A stretch of DNA of 18,212 bases from Holosporaceae bacterium UBA5542. GTDB taxonomy: Bacteria; Pseudomonadota; Alphaproteobacteria; UBA7879; UBA5542. This document shows, piece by piece, positions 14,555 through 18,212 of the stretch; position 1 is the stretch's first letter; the number at the start of each line of letters is the position of its first letter. The DNA lies in NCBI GenBank assembly GCA_002426825.1, contig DINK01000014.1, positions 25,505-43,716 on the forward strand. Direction: 5' to 3'. Below the pieces are notes generated by a model. That model was given only the letters and a program-made list of their open reading frames with translations, was not told where the DNA came from and did not search any database. A program made the translations under genes and the position numbers.

Positions 14555-15279
14555 TATCCAATCCCCCTCGGACTAAATCTAAGAACACAATATTTCCACT
14601 TTGGATATTTGTCGAGCGGAACACGCAGCGGTGTACACTCGGGTGCTTTTAATGCTTGTCGAATGCTTTGCACCGCCACTTTAAAAACAGCTGCCTTCTG
14701 AGACGGCGCCCCATTTAGAATTTTTATTTTTTGAATATGTGCCTGTGCATCAAGATGAATGCCCACTTCAATCATTAAATTGCGCTCAGCTAAAACACCC
14801 GGAGGCACCAACCAACAACCTTGAATCTGCTGCCGCAACGCATCTAGTTCAGACAAACTAATTTTGTCTGAAATCAAATCAGAATCAAAACTATCTTTTA
14901 TAGGTTTTCCTTTTTCTTCTGCTAAGTTTTCAACTGTTTTTAAAACATCTTGAAAATGATCTTGCTGCTTTTTTTGTGGTTCTTTTATTTGATCGGAAAC
15001 GCTTTTTGCTTTCTTTTCAGGAAGAGGGGCTGCTTTTTCTTTTGGTGGCGTTAGTATAATAGGCTTCTTTTTCGGCACACTCTCAAGCTGCTTTTTTATT
15101 TTTGTTTTCTGCGGCGCAGTCTTCTTAGGCGATTGGGTTAACACCCCAATAGGAACTAACTTCACAGGCAATGGGCGAAGAGGCACTGGTGCTGGCTTTG
15201 ATGTGGGCATACCTACAAAAAAAAGAAGACCAACAACAACATGAAGCAACAAGGAAGAAAAAAAAGACCACTGGCTCAT
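14554..15279 (-). CDS. tolA: Short TolA/TonB-like linker protein
   Basis: This inner-membrane anchored protein would carry energy from TolQ-TolR to TolB/Pal. A single membrane helix (about 5-24) contains the SxxxH motif (Ser9, His13) that TolA and TonB use to couple to the motor. Residues 25-140 form a Lys/Pro/Glu-rich linker of only about 115 residues, far shorter than the long helical domain II of E. coli TolA; the total is 241 residues against 421. The C-terminal domain (about 141-241) has the alphaproteobacterial-type LRQQIQGCWLVPPG motif (Cys155, Trp156), a second cysteine at 215 and a third at 231 that may form a disulfide. The start shares one base with the tolR stop (TAATG), with a GGGTGGG ribosome site. 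The assignment rests on both sequence and operon place. Confidence 0.9.
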   Translation of the reverse strand: MSQWSFFSSLLLHVVVGLLFFVGMPTSKPAPVPLRPLPVKLVPIGVLTQSPKKTAPQKTKIKKQLESVPKKKPIILTPPKEKAAPLPEKKAKSVSDQIKEPQKKQQDHFQDVLKTVENLAEEKGKPIKDSFDSDLISDKISLSELDALRQQIQGCWLVPPGVLAERNLMIEVGIHLDAQAHIQKIKILNGAPSQKAAVFKVAVQSIRQALKAPECTPLRVPLDKYPKWKYCVLRFSPRGIG

Positions 15280-15701
15280 TACCCACCCTGCGTCTCTGTC
15301 ACCAGCGCCACATTTTGAAACCCTGCTTTGGTAATATGCCCCATAACCGCCATTACACGCCCATATTTATTTTTTTGATCGGCGCGCACATAAATAGTTG
15401 TATCTTGGTTAGCATGTGTCACAGCCCGCAATTTTTTTTCTAAGAAGTGAAGCGGTATTTTCTGGTTTTGAATAAAAACATCACCCTCACGGTTAACTGT
15501 CAAAATAATGGGCTCTTTTTTTGCACGAAGAGGTGCTGCAGTTGTACGGGGAAGATTAACTTCCACTCCTGCTGTTAATAGCGGGGCTGAAATCATAAAC
15601 ACAATTAAAAGAACCAACATCACATCCACAAAGGGCGTCACATTGATTTCGCTCAACGGCTTATATCTCTTTGCTGTTTTTCTCTGAAAGCGACGCGACA
15701 T
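15279..15701 (-). CDS. tolR: Tol-Pal motor subunit TolR (ExbD family)
   Basis: This 140-residue inner-membrane protein forms the proton channel with TolQ. A basic N-terminus (MSRRFQRKTAKRYKP) is followed by SEINVTPFVDVMLVLLIVFM, the single membrane helix with the proton-carrying Asp26 (Asp23 in E. coli). The periplasmic domain (about 55-140) has the ExbD/TolR fold pattern, including TIYVRADQKNKYGRVMAVM. It lies between tolQ (3 bases upstream) and tolA (one-base overlap). A ribosome site AGGG lies 8 bases before the ATG. Length and motifs are normal. Confidence 0.95.
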   Translation of the reverse strand: MSRRFQRKTAKRYKPLSEINVTPFVDVMLVLLIVFMISAPLLTAGVEVNLPRTTAAPLRAKKEPIILTVNREGDVFIQNQKIPLHFLEKKLRAVTHANQDTTIYVRADQKNKYGRVMAVMGHITKAGFQNVALVTETQGG

Positions 15702-15704
15702 AAG

Positions 15705-16355
15705 TTACCCTTTTTTCACACTCAACTGATCTGCCAAAATATCCATCATGGTCCCAACTTGGTTGATATACGCGCTTAAACGGTTATACATAATACCAGC
15801 AGGAATCGCTACAATCAGGCCCAATGCTGTGGCTGCCAATGCCTCAGCAATACCAGGGGCAACCACATCTAAACTTGTATTTTGACTAACCGCAATCGAT
15901 TGAAAGCTGTTCATAATACCCCAAACAGTGCCCAATAACCCAACAAAAGGTGCCGACGAACTAAGGGTTGCCAAAAAATCAATGTGCTGTTCCAAAGGCT
16001 TTATTTCGCGCTGAACTGTAAGGTTTAACAGTGCCTCCAAAGCGGTGCCTTTTTCCTTTGATTGCTCAACAGTTTTAATCAAATTTGAAAAAGGGGAACT
16101 TACTTTTTTAAGTTCGGACATCAATACTGACAGAGGTAAATTTTCATTGAAAAGATGTAAAGACTTTCGAAGCGGCCACAACACTTTCACTTTTGAAAAA
16201 AGCAACGCCCAGCTAAAAACAGAGGCACCTACCAACAACAACATGATCGTTTTTACAAAAGGATCGGCCCCCCAAAATAAATCCCACATGCCAAAAGTTT
16301 TTTGTGCAATGGCTTCGCCCTTCACTAAAACTTTGCCCGCTTTTGTGTCAATCAT
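15705..16355 (-). CDS. tolQ: Tol-Pal motor subunit TolQ (MotA/ExbB family)
   Basis: This inner-membrane motor subunit has 216 residues and three membrane helices, at about 35-54, 128-150 and 165-188. The conserved motor motifs are APFVGLLGTVWGIMNSF in TM2 and GIAEALAATALGLIVAIPA in TM3; their Thr residues line the proton path in the family. The cytoplasmic loop between TM1 and TM2 is of normal length. The ATG at 16355 lies within the last codons of ybgC (8-base overlap), with GGAG 7 bases upstream. With TolR it forms the engine that energises TolA. Confidence 0.95.
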   Translation of the reverse strand: MIDTKAGKVLVKGEAIAQKTFGMWDLFWGADPFVKTIMLLLVGASVFSWALLFSKVKVLWPLRKSLHLFNENLPLSVLMSELKKVSSPFSNLIKTVEQSKEKGTALEALLNLTVQREIKPLEQHIDFLATLSSSAPFVGLLGTVWGIMNSFQSIAVSQNTSLDVVAPGIAEALAATALGLIVAIPAGIMYNRLSAYINQVGTMMDILADQLSVKKG

Positions 16356-16779
16356 TCATAAACTCCATCATTTTTTCTTTTATGTCTTGAGGCAATGCCT
16401 TTGGACGACCCGTTTTTCTATCAATACCCACAACTGCTACATCTAACATGGCGGCGCATTGACCATTCACACACAGATCTTGTTTAAAGGTTATAGAGAT
16501 TTTCGAACAAGATTCAATTGTTGTTTGAACCTCTATCACATCATCTAATCGCAATGGTGTAAGATAGGCAACCGATGCTTTTGAGACCACAAAACAAAAA
16601 TTTTTCTCTCTAGCCAACACTTGTTGGTTAAAACCCAAATGGCGGAGAAATTCCGTGCGCCCACGCTCGGCAAATTTAAGATAGTTGGCATAGTACACAA
16701 TGCCCCCAGCATCTGTATCCTCATAATAAACACGCACATCAAAAAAATGCTTTTTTTCTTGAACGTTGCCTGTACTCAT
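16348..16779 (-). CDS. ybgC: Tol-Pal associated acyl-CoA thioesterase YbgC
   Basis: This cytoplasmic hot-dog fold thioesterase of 143 residues is encoded at the head of most tol operons. The active-site motif [18 protein letters not shown] (17-34) contains Asp23, which corresponds to catalytic Asp18 of E. coli YbgC. The His of the E. coli VVYH motif is Tyr here, a change I have seen in alphaproteobacterial YbgC. The remaining pattern ([37 protein letters not shown]) fits the family. The start overlaps the ruvB stop by 4 bases (ATGA) and the end overlaps tolQ by 8. Its exact substrate and its link to Tol function are not established. Confidence 0.94.
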   Translation of the reverse strand: MSTGNVQEKKHFFDVRVYYEDTDAGGIVYYANYLKFAERGRTEFLRHLGFNQQVLAREKNFCFVVSKASVAYLTPLRLDDVIEVQTTIESCSKISITFKQDLCVNGQCAAMLDVAVVGIDRKTGRPKALPQDIKEKMMEFMND

Positions 16780-17807
16780 TCTTCTTCCATAACAGAAGCA
16801 GGGTTAAAGTTTTTCGGCGGGGTTATCCCCATAAAATCAAAAGCCGTGCATGTTAGCATCCGCCCACGAGGCGTTCGATGAATGAATCCTTTTTGAATGA
16901 GATAAGGTTCAATTACTTCTTCAATGACATCACGCTGTTCTGACAAAACAGCCGCCAATGTTTCAACACCAACGGGTCCCCCCTGGTAATGTTCTGCAAT
17001 CACAGACATGTACCGTCGATCGGCTTGGTCAAAACCTTCCGCATCTATTTCCATTTCAGAAAGGGCCTTTGACGCTGTTTTTTGATCCACAACCGCGTGC
17101 CCCCAAACCGACGCCATATCACGAACCCGCTTTAAAAGTCGCAAAGCAACCCGTGGCGTGCCCCGGGCGCGGCTTCCAACTTCTTGAGCAGCCACATCGT
17201 CTAAGGGGAAATTCATTTTTTTAGCGGCCTTTTTCAGAATAATGGCTAACTCTTCCGCTGTATAAAAACCTAAAGCAAGCGGAATACCAAAACGCTCACG
17301 AAGTGGGCGCGTAATCAGGCCCGACCGAGTAGTGGCCCCGATCAATGTAAATGGTGGCAAATCAATTTGCACAGAGCGTGCAGAAGGTCCCTCACCTATC
17401 ATCAAGTCTAACTTGCGGTCTTCCATGGCTGGATACAGAACTTCTTCAACCACAGAGCTAAGACGATGAATCTCATCAATGAACAAAACATCATGAGGTT
17501 GCAGGTTGGTTAGAATGGCAGCCAAGTCTCCAGCCCGACTAATAATAGGACCTGATGTAGTGCGAAACCCTACCCCTAATTCATAAGCCACAATTTGTGA
17601 CAAAGTGGTTTTACCCAAACCTGGTGGTCCATAAAACAACACATGATCTAGTGATTCCGAACGTTTTTTTGCTGCTTGAATAAAAATATGAAGATTTTTT
17701 TTCAAAGCTCCTTGGCCCACAAATTCATCCAACACCAGGGGACGCAAAGTTGTGCGCACTTCCATTTCTTCTTGTTGCTCTCCAGGGGAGACGAGTCTCT
17801 CTGTCAT
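16776..17807 (-). CDS. ruvB: Holliday junction branch-migration helicase RuvB
   Basis: This cytoplasmic AAA+ motor of 343 residues drives branch migration with RuvA. Motifs in order: Walker A GPPGLGKT (60-67), Walker B LFIDEIH (108-114), sensor 1 GATTRSG (157-163), and RPLRERFG (167-174), which contains the arginine finger (Arg170). A winged-helix DNA-binding domain forms the C-terminus (about 255-335, with [13 protein letters not shown] and [12 protein letters not shown]). The ATG abuts the ruvA stop (TAAATG), and the end overlaps ybgC by 4 bases. ruvAB upstream of ybgC-tol is a common alphaproteobacterial order. Confidence 0.97.
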   Translation of the reverse strand: MTERLVSPGEQQEEMEVRTTLRPLVLDEFVGQGALKKNLHIFIQAAKKRSESLDHVLFYGPPGLGKTTLSQIVAYELGVGFRTTSGPIISRAGDLAAILTNLQPHDVLFIDEIHRLSSVVEEVLYPAMEDRKLDLMIGEGPSARSVQIDLPPFTLIGATTRSGLITRPLRERFGIPLALGFYTAEELAIILKKAAKKMNFPLDDVAAQEVGSRARGTPRVALRLLKRVRDMASVWGHAVVDQKTASKALSEMEIDAEGFDQADRRYMSVIAEHYQGGPVGVETLAAVLSEQRDVIEEVIEPYLIQKGFIHRTPRGRMLTCTAFDFMGITPPKNFNPASVMEEE

Positions 17808-18212
17808 TTACGTTCCTGCCAATTCTTTAAGCGCAAGGGGAATAAGCTGACTTAAAGCAATGTCTTCCTTATGCTCACTTAATACCTTTTGAACAGCACT
17901 ATGGGCTGCAGGTTTTTTATACCCCAAATTAACCAACGCCGAAGTCGCCTCTCTATGCAATTGACTGCTCGTTTTAGGCAAAACAGCAGAGGTAAGAGAA
18001 GCAACAACAAAGCTACTTGCTTTGTCTTTCAATTCACGTACAATCCGTTGAGCAACCTTTGGGCCCACCCCATCTGCTTGTGTTAATGGCACATGGTCTT
18101 CTGCCATAATACTTTGTTGAAGTGTTTCTGGTGGAAGGGCAGATAAAAGCGCAATGCACACTTTCCCGCCAACACCTTGCACTGTTAACAATAGTCGAAA
18201 CAAAGCGCGCTC
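17808..18212 (-). CDS. ruvA: Holliday junction protein RuvA, 5'-truncated by window edge
   Basis: This is the C-terminal part of the Holliday junction recognition protein: 134 residues plus the stop. The frame is open to the window edge; ERALFRLLLTVQGVGGK aligns with about residue 55 onward of E. coli RuvA, so the OB-fold domain lies outside. The two helix-hairpin-helix motifs are VQGVGGKVCIALL and ADGVGPKVAQRIV. A short linker leads to domain III (last 50 or so residues, SALVNLGYKKPAAHSAVQKV), which contacts RuvB. The TTG at 18203 is not the true start. The stop abuts the ruvB ATG, so the two are coupled. Confidence 0.95.
   Translation of the reverse strand, partial: ERALFRLLLTVQGVGGKVCIALLSALPPETLQQSIMAEDHVPLTQADGVGPKVAQRIVRELKDKASSFVVASLTSAVLPKTSSQLHREATSALVNLGYKKPAAHSAVQKVLSEHKEDIALSQLIPLALKELAGT

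Noticed and set aside
1..18212. CRISPR array, insertion sequence, prophage or defence cassette
   Set aside because: No regularly spaced repeats, transposase, integrase, tRNA attachment site or defence-type gene is seen; nearly all of the window is coding for envelope and housekeeping functions.

Overview
The window reads as a chromosomal segment of an AT-rich alphaproteobacterium. The string ruvA-ruvB-ybgC-tolQ-tolR-tolA-tolB is the usual alphaproteobacterial order, and the TyrRS signature (APSLHIGN, KMGKT) and the TolA C-terminal Cys-Trp motif fit the same class. Low GC, two amino-acid transporters attached to the tol genes and a minor-pilin family I associate with Rickettsiales-like genomes suggest a host-associated lineage such as Holosporales or Rickettsiales. 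That placement is inference.

Layout. (1) 1-2756, minus strand: a type IV pilus-like cluster of a lipoprotein secretin (MshL/PilN type) and two prepilin-like proteins. The genes overlap, and the second pilin runs off the left edge. (2) 2827-5544, minus: polA, complete with all three domains. (3) 5604-6515, minus: a secreted protein of unknown function with a TTG start. (4) 6622-9198, plus, divergent from (3): an unusual envelope protein with three AMIN-like modules followed by two tandem outer-membrane beta-barrels. (5) 9255-10556, plus: tyrS. (6) 10569-18212, minus: nine tightly packed genes, transcribed ruvA(partial)-ruvB-ybgC-tolQ-tolR-tolA-tolB-agcS-apc, with junctions that overlap, abut or lie 3-38 bp apart. 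This is probably one operon or a few overlapping ones.

How the genes fit together. TolQ, TolR and TolA form the proton-motive-force driven inner-membrane motor that acts on periplasmic TolB during envelope constriction. The expected pal gene is absent after tolB, and an alanine/glycine symporter and an AdiC-like amino-acid transporter stand in its place. The AMIN/double-barrel protein would sit in the outer membrane with putative peptidoglycan-binding modules in the periplasm, so it is a candidate extra tether between outer membrane and wall. The secretin and pilins would assemble a surface fibre or secretion device.

No gene-free stretch exceeds about 110 bases. I see no tRNA, rRNA, CRISPR array, insertion sequence or prophage. 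The most unusual items are the AMIN/double-barrel fusion, the orphan secreted protein divergent from it, the pal-less tol cluster, and a hairpin that covers the secretin ribosome-binding site.
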